The position numbers and the translations under genes were made by a program. A DNA stretch of 64,000 nucleotides from an uncultured bacterium (GTDB lineage: Bacteria; Verrucomicrobiota; Lentisphaeria; Victivallales; UBA1829): NCBI GenBank assembly GCA_949292215.1, contig CASEYW010000059.1, forward strand, positions 62,001-126,000, read 5' to 3'. The notes below the pieces were generated by a model. The model was not told the DNA's origin and made no database searches. It was given only the letters and a program-made list of their open reading frames with translations. Position 1 is the stretch's first letter. Each line of letters begins with the position of its first letter. Of this stretch, positions 18,993 to 28,893 are shown in pieces.

Positions 18993-19027
18993 GTTTTCTT
19001 TTCCTCTCAAGTTGAATTTCTTTTTAC

Positions 19028-19055
19028 ATTATAGCAAAAAACAGCTTGAAAACAA
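19028..19055 (-). promoter_or_regulatory. Promoter of the second pseudopilin-hydrolase operon
   Basis: On the minus strand, TTGTTT (19050-19055), 16 bases, then TATAAT (19028-19033), preceded by TGC as an extended -10. The leader to the start codon is about 30 bases. Confidence 0.65.
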
Positions 19056-19075
19056 CCCCGGCAAGAGTATATATT
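19046..19075 (+). promoter_or_regulatory. Promoter of the AraC regulator gene
   Basis: TTGAAA (19046-19051), 18 bases, then TATATT (19070-19075), giving a very short leader before ATG 19100. It overlaps the divergent pseudopilin promoter, so a regulator bound here could control both directions. Confidence 0.5.
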
Positions 19076-19099
19076 ATATGGAAAACAAATCAAATATAT

Positions 19100-19987
19100 A
19101 TGTTTAATCAAATGAAGCGATCCTCAAAACATACCTATTCTTTTCAAGGCGACTTTCTGAATGCAGACATTCACAAGCTTCATATCTGGCAGCATTCTCT
19201 CCATGAGAGCTGGCCGCTTTACCCATTTGCCGCAGAAGAGTCCATGCGTCATCAGGTCATCCATTTTCAGGAACATTTCTGCCGCTATCTCATCCTGGTT
19301 TTCCTGGTGGATGGAAAACTCAGATACCATTTTGATGAAACAGAATTTGATCTCCGCAAAGGAGACGCCCTTCTGATTCCGCCGGGCAGCAGTTACAGTT
19401 TCGAAACGCAGGAAAATGGATTCTATTACAAGAAGGTTCTCGAAATCAAAGGAGTGAATCTGCTCTCCATTCTGGAAACCCTCGGTTTAAATAAATATGA
19501 GCATTTCCGCCTGAAAGAAAACATAGACTGGTTCCTTCAAAAACTGACGGTCATCACCGATTTGATTGAACGGAACAACCCTGCGGACTTCTCGGAACTC
19601 ATGGGAACTACCTATACTCTGCTCAATGAATTCTCCATGCTGAAAAAGAGACAGAAAAACACCACACCGCGTCTTTTGACAGCCATTCAGACACGTCTGG
19701 AAAATCAACTGAATGAACCTCTTTCCATACGTGGAATTGCGGAAGAATTCCACATCAGCCAGACCTATCTGGAATCTCTTTTCCGAAAAAAATTCGGTAT
19801 TTCCCCCCGGGAATACCGCATCAACTGTAAAATTGAACAAGCGAAATATCTTCTTCATCACACAAACCTGAGCATGAAGGAAATCGCATTCCAGACCGGA
19901 TACTGCAATCAGTTCTACTTCTCTCAGGAATTCAAACGCATGACAGGGGAAACCCCCTCCCTGTTCCGACGGACGCAATCTTCCTGA
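19100..19987 (+). CDS. AraC-family transcriptional regulator
   Basis: About 295 residues. The N-terminal cupin-like sensor has FDLRKGDALLIPPGSSYSFE. The C-terminal ~100 residues hold two helix-turn-helix units (LSIRGIAEEFHISQTYLESL and MKEIAFQTGYCNQFYFSQEF) ending in the AraC signature with FKRMTGETPSLFRR. ATG 19100 was chosen although no Shine-Dalgarno sequence precedes it, which suggests near-leaderless translation. It is divergent from the pseudopilin/GH-A operon and is most likely its activator, responding to a sugar released from the enzyme's substrate (inference). Confidence 0.88.
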   Translation: MFNQMKRSSKHTYSFQGDFLNADIHKLHIWQHSLHESWPLYPFAAEESMRHQVIHFQEHFCRYLILVFLVDGKLRYHFDETEFDLRKGDALLIPPGSSYSFETQENGFYYKKVLEIKGVNLLSILETLGLNKYEHFRLKENIDWFLQKLTVITDLIERNNPADFSELMGTTYTLLNEFSMLKKRQKNTTPRLLTAIQTRLENQLNEPLSIRGIAEEFHISQTYLESLFRKKFGISPREYRINCKIEQAKYLLHHTNLSMKEIAFQTGYCNQFYFSQEFKRMTGETPSLFRRTQSS

Positions 19988-20338
19988 ATCATGCCCTCCG
20001 GTCACTCAGAACATTCTAGTTTCATGTTTTCCATCTTTTTTCTTTTCTGAAGGAAGGGCATTTCTCCCCCTGGCAGGAATGGAATCTATATTCATGTCAC
20101 ACTCTAACTATTTTATATTCATAGAATTAAACACAATAAACCATTTCCTGTGTCTCCGTTTTTTCCTTTAGTGAAGAGCAGTTGCTTTCTGGAACGATCT
20201 TCCGCAAACCGAACGCCAGGAGTCAATCCGGCAAAATCTTCCGGCAGTCAACGGAAAAGTCCGGACAGACAGCAAATGAAAAGATTCTCTTCTGTTCTTG
20301 AACCATTTTCCCTCCGTAACACAGGAAAGAAATTCTCA
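19988..20338. other. Intergenic region at the left edge of the phage tail cassette
   Basis: No convincing gene. The stretch is AT-rich to about 20150, then open in frame with the following phage gene but without recognisable homology. It marks the left boundary of the phage-derived block; no integrase, tRNA end or obvious direct repeat was seen. Confidence 0.35.
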
Positions 20339-21579
20339 ATGGATAGTCTGATTGAAAAAATCATATCACTGGTCATTTCGGCCGGAATTGGCGGCGGGAT
20401 CGGAACCTGTCTCTCAATTGCGTTGTTTCTCAGCTGGAGGCCAATGCGGCGGCACAGCAAGATATTATTGACAATGCTGGATTCGACATTCCCTTCACAC
20501 AGGTCCAATTTCTCGGAGAGGATCATGTAAATAAAGCATCCGACAAACGGGAAGACATTCTGAAAAAACTGGGAGAAAAACGACGGGAAATTTCCAGACT
20601 GCAGAAAAGCAATCCGGATCAGGAATGGATCACCCGGCGTAATCAGGAATTGCAGAAACGGGAAGCTCTCAACAAAGAACATATTCGTGCTCTAAATGAA
20701 AGAGAAGCCGCCGATCAATATCAGGCGCTTTCTGATCCGGAAAAAATCAACGTAAAAAAAGAAAGCGTCAAAAAGGAAAAGCTGCGTCAGGAAGAACTTT
20801 ACAGAGGCGGCAAAACACTTCACAGCATGCTTCTGAATGAAGAGGATTCTATAAAACAATTAGAACTCAGAGAAAAACTGCTCTCGCTGGAAAACGAATA
20901 CATCGAATCCCAGAAAAAAGAATATGACGCACAAAAGGAAATCGAACGTCTGGAACAGAAAAGAAATGAGCAAATCAGCCGTCTCAAACAACGTAAACAG
21001 GAATACCTGGAAGAAAACAGATTCGAATACCAGTATCAGAAGCTCATTGCAAACGGACTGGATGAAGAAGCTCAAAAATTAAAACTGATCCACGACGCAA
21101 AGGCACAGGGAGTTCAGCTGACCGAAGAGGACGTGAAACAACTCCTCAAACAAAAACAGGAACTTGACACCCTTCAGAAACATAGAAAAAAACGTGATGG
21201 AGAAGTTGCTCTGGGGTCTTCGGGGAAAAATCAGAAAAACAAATTGCGGGACAAAGCATTCCGCGCCGTCGGCATATCAAAAGAGTCCGAACTGAACAAT
21301 GCTTTGGAAGAAGCTGAAAGAATCAAAGGGGACAAGCTCTCCGACAAAGAACGACAGAGAATTGAAAAATATGTCAATCTTTCCCATCGTCTGGATTCCC
21401 GGAATCCACTTGATCTTGCCGGCATGGAAATCAAAAGCAACGAACTCACCGCCCGCGGCGGGTTCCTCGGCGGAGCAGCAAAACCGGATCCGAACGGAAT
21501 CAGTCAGAAACTTCTCGCAACACAAAAAGAAACCAACCAGATTCTGACCCAGATCAAGGACTTTTATATGAACAACTGA
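20339..21579 (+). pseudogene. Tail tape-measure-like coiled-coil protein, frameshifted
   Basis: A start at 20339 (AGGAAAG upstream) encodes a hydrophobic N-terminus (IEKIISLVISAGIGGGIG) that ends in an unnatural Arg-rich tail and stops at 20530. A second frame, one base back, is open from 20356 to 21579 and reads naturally from about 20436 (QLEANAAAQQDIIDNAG). It continues into a long, charged coiled coil of Glu, Lys and Gln heptads, ending with LLATQKETNQILTQIKDF. A -1 shift near 20435 would join them into a protein of about 413 residues. Coiled coils with such an ending, placed just before tail genes, resemble the C-terminal part of phage tape-measure proteins. It is probably a degenerate or internally deleted gene; a programmed shift cannot be excluded. 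Confidence 0.55.
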
Positions 21580-21593
21580 AAGGAAAATAAGCT

Positions 21594-22358
21594 ATGATTC
21601 AGATCAAATTCGGCTATCCGATGCTGGAACGATCGCAGAACGGCAGTGTTTACAGCATCGTCTATTATGGAGGACGTGACGAGATTGCCGACCTGCAGTC
21701 AGAACATCCCATCGGGGAGTTTTCCGACTTCGGAATTCTGGTCTCCAACGCAATGAAACCGGTTGACGGCTTCCATGAACTCGAACTCAAGTATCAGGCG
21801 AATTCCGACGGAAGCGGCATCGAGCCGCCCGATACCGCCTACGGGAAACGCAGCGCCACTCTCAGCGGTTCGATTCTCTCTCTGCCCATCGAAAAATGTG
21901 TCAATTACCGGGCCTGCTGGAACCACTATCTGATGGCGGCACCGAACGTGAATGATCTGCCTTCCTGGTGGGCAAGCGCCAAAACGATAGTTCTCTCCTC
22001 GGATCTTTCCCAGAAATACCAGTGGTGCAAGAACATCAGCGAAGCGCCCGCCACAGGAAAACTCCGATGGCATGTTCTCAAAGAGCCCGTCAAACCGGGG
22101 GTCGAAACGATCGACTACCCGACCTTCACAATGACAGAATCCGCTCGCTATCAAAGTTTTAAAGCCGCAGTCGATATGGTCGGCAAACGGATGAACATGA
22201 TTGTCACGCCCTTTACCAGCGGAGTCGATGCCAGCGGCGGAAGAACCTGGAAATGCGACAGTGCCAGCGTTCAATACACCGGGAAATACTGGCTTGCCAG
22301 TTTTTCCTATACGCTCTCCGGCCCCGGCGGATGGGACACCGATCTGTACAGCGAATAA
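21594..22358 (+). CDS. Putative phage tail protein
   Basis: 254 residues, 14 bases after the coiled-coil gene and with AAAGGA before the ATG. It is beta-rich, with no signal peptide or membrane segment. No family is recognised from the sequence. Its position between the tape-measure-like gene and the fibre genes matches a distal tail or baseplate-hub component (inference from order only). Trp-rich segments such as LPSWWASAKTIV and the Gly-rich end SGPGGWDTDLYSE are notable. Confidence 0.6.
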   Translation: MIQIKFGYPMLERSQNGSVYSIVYYGGRDEIADLQSEHPIGEFSDFGILVSNAMKPVDGFHELELKYQANSDGSGIEPPDTAYGKRSATLSGSILSLPIEKCVNYRACWNHYLMAAPNVNDLPSWWASAKTIVLSSDLSQKYQWCKNISEAPATGKLRWHVLKEPVKPGVETIDYPTFTMTESARYQSFKAAVDMVGKRMNMIVTPFTSGVDASGGRTWKCDSASVQYTGKYWLASFSYTLSGPGGWDTDLYSE

Positions 22359-22380
22359 GCAGAAAGGAGGAAAGCAAATC

Positions 22381-22941
22381 ATGGACTTGCTCTCGACGAT
22401 CCACCCGCTGGAAATCAAACGGAAAATCAACGAACTGATCCGGGAAGTCAACCGTCTTACGCCGGTTGCAGGCAGCGGGATCTCAATTGCCAGATACCCT
22501 TCCGGAACAGTTGTTTCCGCCACGGGCTCCGGGAGCGGCAGCGGAGCTTCCCCCGGATCGGATGAATACGACGGGCCCTTTACAGTCGAGCTCATCCAGG
22601 AGGAAGAAAAACAGCTCATCCGTTGCCGCGACGGACAGAACGAAAACTCCGCCTGCGCCGGCTACATCCGTGTCGGCACTCTCCTGAGAAGCGTGGAAGT
22701 CCGGTCGTGGGAGGTGAAAAGCGGGACCGTGTACGCCGAGGTTCTCTATGAGGAGAACGAATCCGGCGAAGGCTCTTATACGATTGACATCTATTTTGAG
22801 GAATCGCTTCCGGAAGACTCCGATCCCAAACGCTGGGTCCTCCGGATCGCGGAAGTCTCCTGTGATGAAAACGGCATCTGCACGATCTCTCAAATCTGGG
22901 AAAATGGCGACATCGAAGTCTCCGGGAGGTGGGTCCGGTGA
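22381..22941 (+). CDS. Hypothetical phage tail-module protein
   Basis: 186 residues. ATG 22381 has a strong AAAGGAGG site 10 bases upstream, which decides the start. An N-terminal helical part (LEIKRKINELIREVNRLTP) is followed by a Gly/Ser-rich linker (GSGSGSGASPGSDE) and an acidic beta-rich C-terminal domain. The helix plus low-complexity linker is typical of small tail or fibre-attachment proteins. The next gene starts in the stop codon (GTGA), indicating coupling. No family is recognised. Confidence 0.6.
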   Translation: MDLLSTIHPLEIKRKINELIREVNRLTPVAGSGISIARYPSGTVVSATGSGSGSGASPGSDEYDGPFTVELIQEEEKQLIRCRDGQNENSACAGYIRVGTLLRSVEVRSWEVKSGTVYAEVLYEENESGEGSYTIDIYFEESLPEDSDPKRWVLRIAEVSCDENGICTISQIWENGDIEVSGRWVR

Positions 22942-23894
22942 ACGATGACGAAAATTGGGAAACCTATGGATTTCCGAAACTCGAATTTCTGCCGTCGTAC
23001 CTTCCTTACGCCGGATTATGCGAAGCACTCTGGGAGCGGAAAAAAATCAACACATTCCGTCAGAGCGATCTGGAGAGCGGAGAAGAAATGGAAGAGAAAA
23101 ACTACTATCGCCCTGATCCTTTTTCCATCTGTAACGGCGGACGCAATACAGCCATGGTTTTCGACCGCCACCTCCAGGATGTTGCCGGAGTCTATATCAA
23201 CCATCTCGAAGCGAATTTCGAAACGCTGACGGAAATTCCGTTCTGGACGATCGAATCCCTCTGCGAAGCTCTGGAAGAAACACTCATTGATCCGGAATCG
23301 GATCAGATGCTTCCGGAATGGCCGCTGGAATGGGCGCTTCAGCGCTATCGGATGATCAATCTGCTCAAATTTGCACAGATTGATTATCAGTGTTCCTGTC
23401 TGAGTGGATCGGAACACACGGGAGAGCCCATGAGTCCGGAGGCAGCGATCACTGCGGCGATGTATGGAGTCGTTCCGGGAGAACCGTTAAGAAACATCTC
23501 CATCTCCCGGACGACAACAACCATCTGGGGACCCGATCACGGCTGGAAGGAAGGTTCCTACTGTGCGGATGTATACCAATGCGGAGATCTTTCCGCAATA
23601 CTTCCGGAAGAGCTGAAAGGAGCGGATGTCCGCCTCTATCTTTCCGTTGATTCACCGGATGGCAATCCGGATAACTTCGATTCCTACGGAACAAATCTGC
23701 TTCGCGGATTAAATGTTCTCTATGCAGACAGCGACGGGAATTTCCCGACAGAGTGGCCTCTTCCCGGAATACCGGACCATACACGGGTTCCCGTCAAAGG
23801 TAAAACCGAAACCTTCGGATTCGTCGCACGCAGGGCCTTCTGCTGTGCGGATTTCTCAACAATCTTTCACTTTACAAACAAGGATGGTGAATAA
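22938..23894 (+). CDS. Hypothetical phage tail-module protein
   Basis: 318 residues from GTG 22938, which overlaps the preceding stop as GTGA and has GGAGG about 10 bases upstream. It is acidic and aromatic-rich, with no signal peptide or membrane segment. Cys residues cluster late (RAFCCADFSTIF). No family is recognised. It is tightly coupled to its neighbours: the fibre gene starts directly after its stop. Confidence 0.55.
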   Translation: MNDDENWETYGFPKLEFLPSYLPYAGLCEALWERKKINTFRQSDLESGEEMEEKNYYRPDPFSICNGGRNTAMVFDRHLQDVAGVYINHLEANFETLTEIPFWTIESLCEALEETLIDPESDQMLPEWPLEWALQRYRMINLLKFAQIDYQCSCLSGSEHTGEPMSPEAAITAAMYGVVPGEPLRNISISRTTTTIWGPDHGWKEGSYCADVYQCGDLSAILPEELKGADVRLYLSVDSPDGNPDNFDSYGTNLLRGLNVLYADSDGNFPTEWPLPGIPDHTRVPVKGKTETFGFVARRAFCCADFSTIFHFTNKDGE

Positions 23895-26099
23895 ATGGAT
23901 CTCTATTACGACATGACACGTCAGCAGCGTGTCGATGCGACAGGAGCCCGCGTCACGGGACGCCCCCTCCTCAGCTACAAGGAACAGCCAGTATGGGTAA
24001 TCCATCTCGTGGACGGAGAAAATGTCCCGCTGGATCTCAGTGGAGTCCCGAGCTGGCGCGCGGCAGTTGACAGCGATCTGCTCTCCACGACCGAGGTCAT
24101 GTGCCGTACACTCAATGACAAAATCGACGGAAGCCGTCTTGACGAGGGAATCATCCGTGTTCAGCTTGATGCAAACACGACCACGTTTCTTACAGCTGTC
24201 GACGGCAAGGAAAATCTCCCCGCTTATTTTGAACTCTGGGGATACGACTCCGACGGCATCAAACAGATTTATCTCCGAATCGGAATCACAGCATCTTCTG
24301 TTGTCGATCCCGAAGGGGGAGAACCGCCCGAAGCGCCGGAATCCGGACTCGTTGAAAAAACGGAACTGGAAGCTCTCGTCAGTCGGCAGCTGATCTATGA
24401 ATATTCCGTAAATGGAGAGGAAGCACACTCCTCGTTTGCAATTCATATCGATCAATATCAGAGAGTTCGGCACGGTGAAAACGGAGAACCCTCCGCCTGG
24501 CAGCCGATCCCCTATGGAGTTGACGGACGAGTCGTGGAACCGGGAATGGTTGCTCCTCTTGAGGAACGTCCGGAAACTCCGGAAGACGGATTCTGTTTCT
24601 GCGACTCCGATTCCGGTGATCTCTACTGGTATCTCGCAGGGGCATGGAGCTTGCCTGTTCATATCACAACTCTTCAAGGACCAGCCGGAACCAACGGCAA
24701 AGACGGAAAGGACGGAGCCGACGGCAAGGACGGAGCTCCCGGGGCAAAAGGCGATGAAGGAAAACAGGGCGAAACAGGCCCCCAGGGACCCGCAGGACAA
24801 GGTCTCTGGATCGACAAGACAGATATCTTTGCACGCCGTCACATCTATGATGCAGCCGAAGCAAACTTCATCTTCCTGGCAACCGATCTCCTCACCGACG
24901 AGACGGATGGACGCCATTACCAGTGCTGGTATCAGAAAAAATCCGACGATCTCGGAGACTGGTCAGCAGGAGTCCGCCTTTACCTGGGAATGCAGGGACC
25001 GCAGGGAATCCAGGGCGAGACAGGCCCCCAGGGACCGCAAGGCGAAAACGCATCCATTGTCCCCGATTTTATTTTCACGGAAGCGGAAATCTATGGAGGT
25101 TCCCTCGTTCTTGATGGTGTCAGACCGATCGCCCAGGTGGAACTCTACCTCGAAGACGGTGCAGGGAAAGTGATTCCGATCGCAGGAGAACCGGGAACAC
25201 CTGACTGCTGTGCCATCCGGACATGCTATGAAGAAAATCATACGGTCATCTATTTCGGAACGCTCAATGCTTCTTCCGGCGGACGCATCCGCTTTGCTCA
25301 GGGCATCGGAGCAATGACGCAGTATCAGGAATATTTAAATAACGGCGGAACACTCGACTACAATTCATGGATCAACGCAGTTCAGAATACCTTGAACGAT
25401 GCGCCGATGGATGGGAATTTCTACTGCCGCAGAAACGGCCGGTGGGTCGCCGTCGCGGTACAGGAGCTCGGAAGCGTGACCATCTCCGGCACGCAGGAGT
25501 ATAACGAAAACCTGACCGTCGGGAAAAACTTCTCGCTGACTTTCAACGCAATCGCCTCGAACGGTTCCGCCGTCGAAATCGAACTGACCTCCGGGACGCT
25601 TCCGGCAGGACTTTACCTGAACGGAAAAACCATTTCCGGCATGCCGACATCCGAGGGAAGCGCGGAGCTCATATTCACCGCATCCGCGGACGGAGCGACG
25701 ATGCAGATCAGCGTCGAACTGACCATTGCAAAACAGCGGATCATGTATCTCGGGCACGTCGCATCGACAAGCGAGATCTATAAAGTCGCCGACATCACGG
25801 AAGCGATGCTGAACGCAGAGACCGTCACCAGCGCGCCCGCAGGCACACTCGACAAAACCTCGCTCGGCGACGCATCGCCCGGCGACATGGATTTCGTCCT
25901 GCTGCCGAAAGAAGCGAATCTGAAGGCGCTCAAGTTCGACGGCATTTCCGGCTGGCTCGAATTCGAAGAAAACAAGGGCGGCGTTTCCGGTTCCGGAGCA
26001 AACGGAACGGAAATCACGCTCAACGGAGAACCGTATCTCGTCTACGGCGAAATCCGACTGATCGCCGGAGAAACATTCATCAAAGTGGAGGAAAACTGA
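23895..26099 (+). CDS. Phage tail-fibre-like protein with collagen-like repeats and Ig-like domain
   Basis: 734 residues. Two collagen-like Gly-X-Y blocks lie at about residues 260-300 (GPAGTNGKDGKDGADGKDG) and 368-385 (GPQGIQGETGPQGPQGE). At about residues 515-610 an Ig-like (He_PIG type) domain has GTLPAGLYLNGKTISGMPT. Collagen-like repeats trimerise many phage fibres, so a trimeric receptor-binding fibre is likely. The N-terminal ~130 residues probably attach to the tail. The gene begins directly after the previous stop and its end is 1 base from the next start. Confidence 0.8.
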   Translation: MDLYYDMTRQQRVDATGARVTGRPLLSYKEQPVWVIHLVDGENVPLDLSGVPSWRAAVDSDLLSTTEVMCRTLNDKIDGSRLDEGIIRVQLDANTTTFLTAVDGKENLPAYFELWGYDSDGIKQIYLRIGITASSVVDPEGGEPPEAPESGLVEKTELEALVSRQLIYEYSVNGEEAHSSFAIHIDQYQRVRHGENGEPSAWQPIPYGVDGRVVEPGMVAPLEERPETPEDGFCFCDSDSGDLYWYLAGAWSLPVHITTLQGPAGTNGKDGKDGADGKDGAPGAKGDEGKQGETGPQGPAGQGLWIDKTDIFARRHIYDAAEANFIFLATDLLTDETDGRHYQCWYQKKSDDLGDWSAGVRLYLGMQGPQGIQGETGPQGPQGENASIVPDFIFTEAEIYGGSLVLDGVRPIAQVELYLEDGAGKVIPIAGEPGTPDCCAIRTCYEENHTVIYFGTLNASSGGRIRFAQGIGAMTQYQEYLNNGGTLDYNSWINAVQNTLNDAPMDGNFYCRRNGRWVAVAVQELGSVTISGTQEYNENLTVGKNFSLTFNAIASNGSAVEIELTSGTLPAGLYLNGKTISGMPTSEGSAELIFTASADGATMQISVELTIAKQRIMYLGHVASTSEIYKVADITEAMLNAETVTSAPAGTLDKTSLGDASPGDMDFVLLPKEANLKALKFDGISGWLEFEENKGGVSGSGANGTEITLNGEPYLVYGEIRLIAGETFIKVEEN

Positions 26100-26100
26100 T

Positions 26101-26544
26101 ATGGCTGATACGATTGATCTTGCAAAACCTTTGAATCCGTCGACACCGGGAAGTGTACCGATCTCGGGGCTGACCGTGGCGAACATCGCCGCGCTGGAGG
26201 CGATCGATTCGCCGTGGCTCGGTATGATCGTTTACGTCGAAGCGGACGGGAAAACCTATCGGATCACGGAGCTGAAGGACGTTTCGCTCGGAGCGTTCAC
26301 AAAAAAAGGTGTCTCAAAGTACGAGCCTCTCCCGGACAAAACCGATCTCGACGGGAAAGCGGATGCGGATCATACGCATGCATTCAGTGAACTGACCGAA
26401 ACTCCGGGATTCTTTTCCGGCCTCTCGCTCGGAATTATCAAATCATATGACTCGGAGACCGGAACCGTTTCCGTTCAGGATGCCAACGACGACTGGACCG
26501 AAAATACATCCGGAACTCTTCATGAAAATGTCGTTATCCCGTGA
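26101..26544 (+). CDS. Small fibre-associated phage protein
   Basis: 147 residues with GGAGG about 10 bases upstream. The central segment (LPDKTDLDGKADADHTHAFS) resembles the 'DHTH' repeats of phage fibre and collar proteins, and the C-terminus (SYDSETGTVSVQDANDDWTE) looks beta-rich. It follows the collagen-like fibre and precedes the Ig-domain protein, so it is probably a fibre or fibre-chaperone component. No exact family is recognised. Confidence 0.6.
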   Translation: MADTIDLAKPLNPSTPGSVPISGLTVANIAALEAIDSPWLGMIVYVEADGKTYRITELKDVSLGAFTKKGVSKYEPLPDKTDLDGKADADHTHAFSELTETPGFFSGLSLGIIKSYDSETGTVSVQDANDDWTENTSGTLHENVVIP

Positions 26545-26553
26545 GGTAAAACC

Positions 26554-27363
26554 ATGATCTATTTGAAAACAGCAGAAATTCCGGGAATGAATGAAAAGTG
26601 CATCCTGCTTCAACAGGCAGCGGTTCCTTTTAACTCATTCACGTATCAGGAAAAGGTTCCGGTCACGCTCTCCGGGAAGAGAACATATAATGTCAGCGGA
26701 ACACAGGGAGAGCCAATTGCTCCGATTGTCTTTGACATCGTTGCATCCGATGGATCCGATGTTTTCTATTCTCTTTCGCAGGGAAAGATTCCGAACGGAC
26801 TCTCTCTTATTGGAAAATCCATCTCCGGAACACCAACTGTTTATGGAGATTTCAGTGCAACGGTAACGGCGACTTCCGGGGAAGCCGCAAGCGAACTCTT
26901 CATTGCATTCTTTCTTGAGAATCCGGTCGTTGAAAAATATCCGCATGACCTGACTTCCAACACCAGCGATCCGCACTGGGAACTTTCCTGTGATTCATGG
27001 TTTTTGAAGGACCCGGATTCTCTCTATAAGGCTTTTGATTCAGACGAGAATACAGGTGTATCTGCTGGCTATCATCAAATATATAGAGCAGAGCTCATAA
27101 GATGGGTCAGAACGGACGGAAAACAGTTCTCCATCTCATCTGTATCTCTTCTGTTTAGTTTTGGACCCATTCCATTTGATGTGTATGGAGTTAAGAGTGA
27201 CGGCAGTCGTGTTGAATTAGCTTTATATGAACCTCCCATGTCCGGCTCGGATCAAAAAGTCACTCTCCAAATCAACTCGACCGAACTGTTTTCCGGAGTT
27301 TCAATAGATCTGTCGGGGAATTATTCACCAGATATTGCGATTGTGGAAATCACAGTGAGCTAG
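26554..27363 (+). CDS. Ig-like/discoidin-like tail adhesin
   Basis: 269 residues. At about residues 30-105 an Ig-like domain (GKIPNGLSLIGKSISGTPTV) closely resembles that of the collagen-like fibre, implying module sharing or duplication. The C-terminal ~140 residues, with SLYKAFDSDENTGVSAGYHQ, resemble a galactose-binding/discoidin-type beta-sandwich. The likely role is surface glycan or receptor binding by the tail (inference). Confidence 0.6.
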   Translation: MIYLKTAEIPGMNEKCILLQQAAVPFNSFTYQEKVPVTLSGKRTYNVSGTQGEPIAPIVFDIVASDGSDVFYSLSQGKIPNGLSLIGKSISGTPTVYGDFSATVTATSGEAASELFIAFFLENPVVEKYPHDLTSNTSDPHWELSCDSWFLKDPDSLYKAFDSDENTGVSAGYHQIYRAELIRWVRTDGKQFSISSVSLLFSFGPIPFDVYGVKSDGSRVELALYEPPMSGSDQKVTLQINSTELFSGVSIDLSGNYSPDIAIVEITVS

Positions 27364-27371
27364 GAGGCAAA

Positions 27372-28892
27372 ATGAATATTATTCCGCAAAAATGTCTTCT
27401 GCAAAACGGGATAGCGCTCCCGCTGAGGGAGTTTCCATACGGGACCACGCCGAAAGTCGGAGACAAATGTCTTTTCATTGCGGATCGGAATCTCTGCGTT
27501 CCGGTCTATTCGGAAACGCCGAAAAGTGCTCTTCTAAACGGACTTGTCTCCTACTGGCCGCTTGACGAAAGTTTTGATTCAGCCATCGCTCAGGATGCAA
27601 TTGGGAATTATCCGCTTATAACAGAGGTGGAAAACAACCAGCTACAACTTCATGGCGGCTATCTTGGTGTCATCGGTTCCGCATGGGGGAGTTGCGCCAG
27701 TTCCTACCGATGGATGCGGTCATCGGAAACGATCTCGTCCGACGAGTATAAAAACGCATATACATTTAACATCTGGTTCCTGTATCCAAATGATTCTACG
27801 GGCGGATATCGGCAATTGATCGGGATCAACTGGGCAACGAATTCAACGGACAAAATGAGAGAAGTCGGATTATATGCCAACTGTGATGGGTATGTCCTTT
27901 TTTGTCCAGTTTACTGGTCCGGTACCGTTGGGTCATGGGATGGGCTTATTTCTGCACAGCATCCGCTTGATACCTGGGGAATGGCTACCGGAGTCTTTGA
28001 AAACGGCGTTGCAAAACTCTATCTCAACGGAACACTTGCCGGAACAAAAACATTCGAATCTCTACCGGACAGAACAGGGTATTTCACGTTGTTCGGTCCC
28101 GATTACGCAAATGCTCTGCGACTCGATGAAGCCGGATTCTGGAACCGCGCATTGGAGGAATCGGAGATCGCTCTCCTTTATAACAACGGAAAAGGATTCA
28201 ACCCCGTATCTTCCGTTCAGGGCAATGGAATTGCTGCAAGCATTTCCGGAGAGAACCTGATTGTAAATATTCCGCTTGATACAAAAAAAGCGTTTGGTGG
28301 AGAAAATGGATGGACCATCTCAGAATCCTTTACAGGAAATTCATTCGGTTTTCAGAATGGAATTCCCTGTATTTCAAAGGAGAACAGCCACGGAGCGTAT
28401 ACATTGTCACCGGTTGACCGTCTTCCAACAGGAGAAGAACCGTTCACGGTATCCTTCTGGTCGAAGTGCAGCACGAAAGGTGGCGTCGGAACCGCTGAAA
28501 CCTATAACATAAGTTGGGGACCTACCGGACTTGGAGCATTCTACATAGGAGCATCAGCAACCCAGTTTGCTGTTGTGACTCTATACCCATTTTCAAACCT
28601 GCCATCGGTTGTTTCAGTCGAAATCGATGGGACAAAATGGCATCATTTTTTGTTGCGTTATACCGGAACCGGCGTGGAATTATGGATGGATGGAACCAGA
28701 ATGTCCGAAATCAGCGGAGTGTATACCATCGTCACGCCTCAGCAGTGTACGATTTCCGGACGGTGCTGGGCTAATTACGGAGCAGATTTTTCCGGTTCCA
28801 TGGCTGCTTTGCGAATTTTCGGAAGAGCCGTTTCCGATTCGGAAATTCAGGCTCTCGTCAAAGAGTTTAACCCTGTTTATGAGGAAGTATAA
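27372..28892 (+). CDS. Phage tail adhesin with two LamG domains
   Basis: 506 residues with AGGAGG just before the ATG. Two concanavalin A-like/LamG domains are seen. The first is at residues ~55-275 (LVSYWPLDESFDSA, then DEAGFWNRALEESEIALLYN). The second is at ~310-500 (EPFTVSFWSKCS, KWHHFLLRYTGTGVELWMDG, LRIFGRAVSDSEIQALV). LamG domains bind glycans and occur in phage tail proteins and in bacterial hydrolases. The N-terminal 50 residues probably attach to the tail. Confidence 0.8.
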   Translation: MNIIPQKCLLQNGIALPLREFPYGTTPKVGDKCLFIADRNLCVPVYSETPKSALLNGLVSYWPLDESFDSAIAQDAIGNYPLITEVENNQLQLHGGYLGVIGSAWGSCASSYRWMRSSETISSDEYKNAYTFNIWFLYPNDSTGGYRQLIGINWATNSTDKMREVGLYANCDGYVLFCPVYWSGTVGSWDGLISAQHPLDTWGMATGVFENGVAKLYLNGTLAGTKTFESLPDRTGYFTLFGPDYANALRLDEAGFWNRALEESEIALLYNNGKGFNPVSSVQGNGIAASISGENLIVNIPLDTKKAFGGENGWTISESFTGNSFGFQNGIPCISKENSHGAYTLSPVDRLPTGEEPFTVSFWSKCSTKGGVGTAETYNISWGPTGLGAFYIGASATQFAVVTLYPFSNLPSVVSVEIDGTKWHHFLLRYTGTGVELWMDGTRMSEISGVYTIVTPQQCTISGRCWANYGADFSGSMAALRIFGRAVSDSEIQALVKEFNPVYEEV

Positions 28893-28893
28893 T

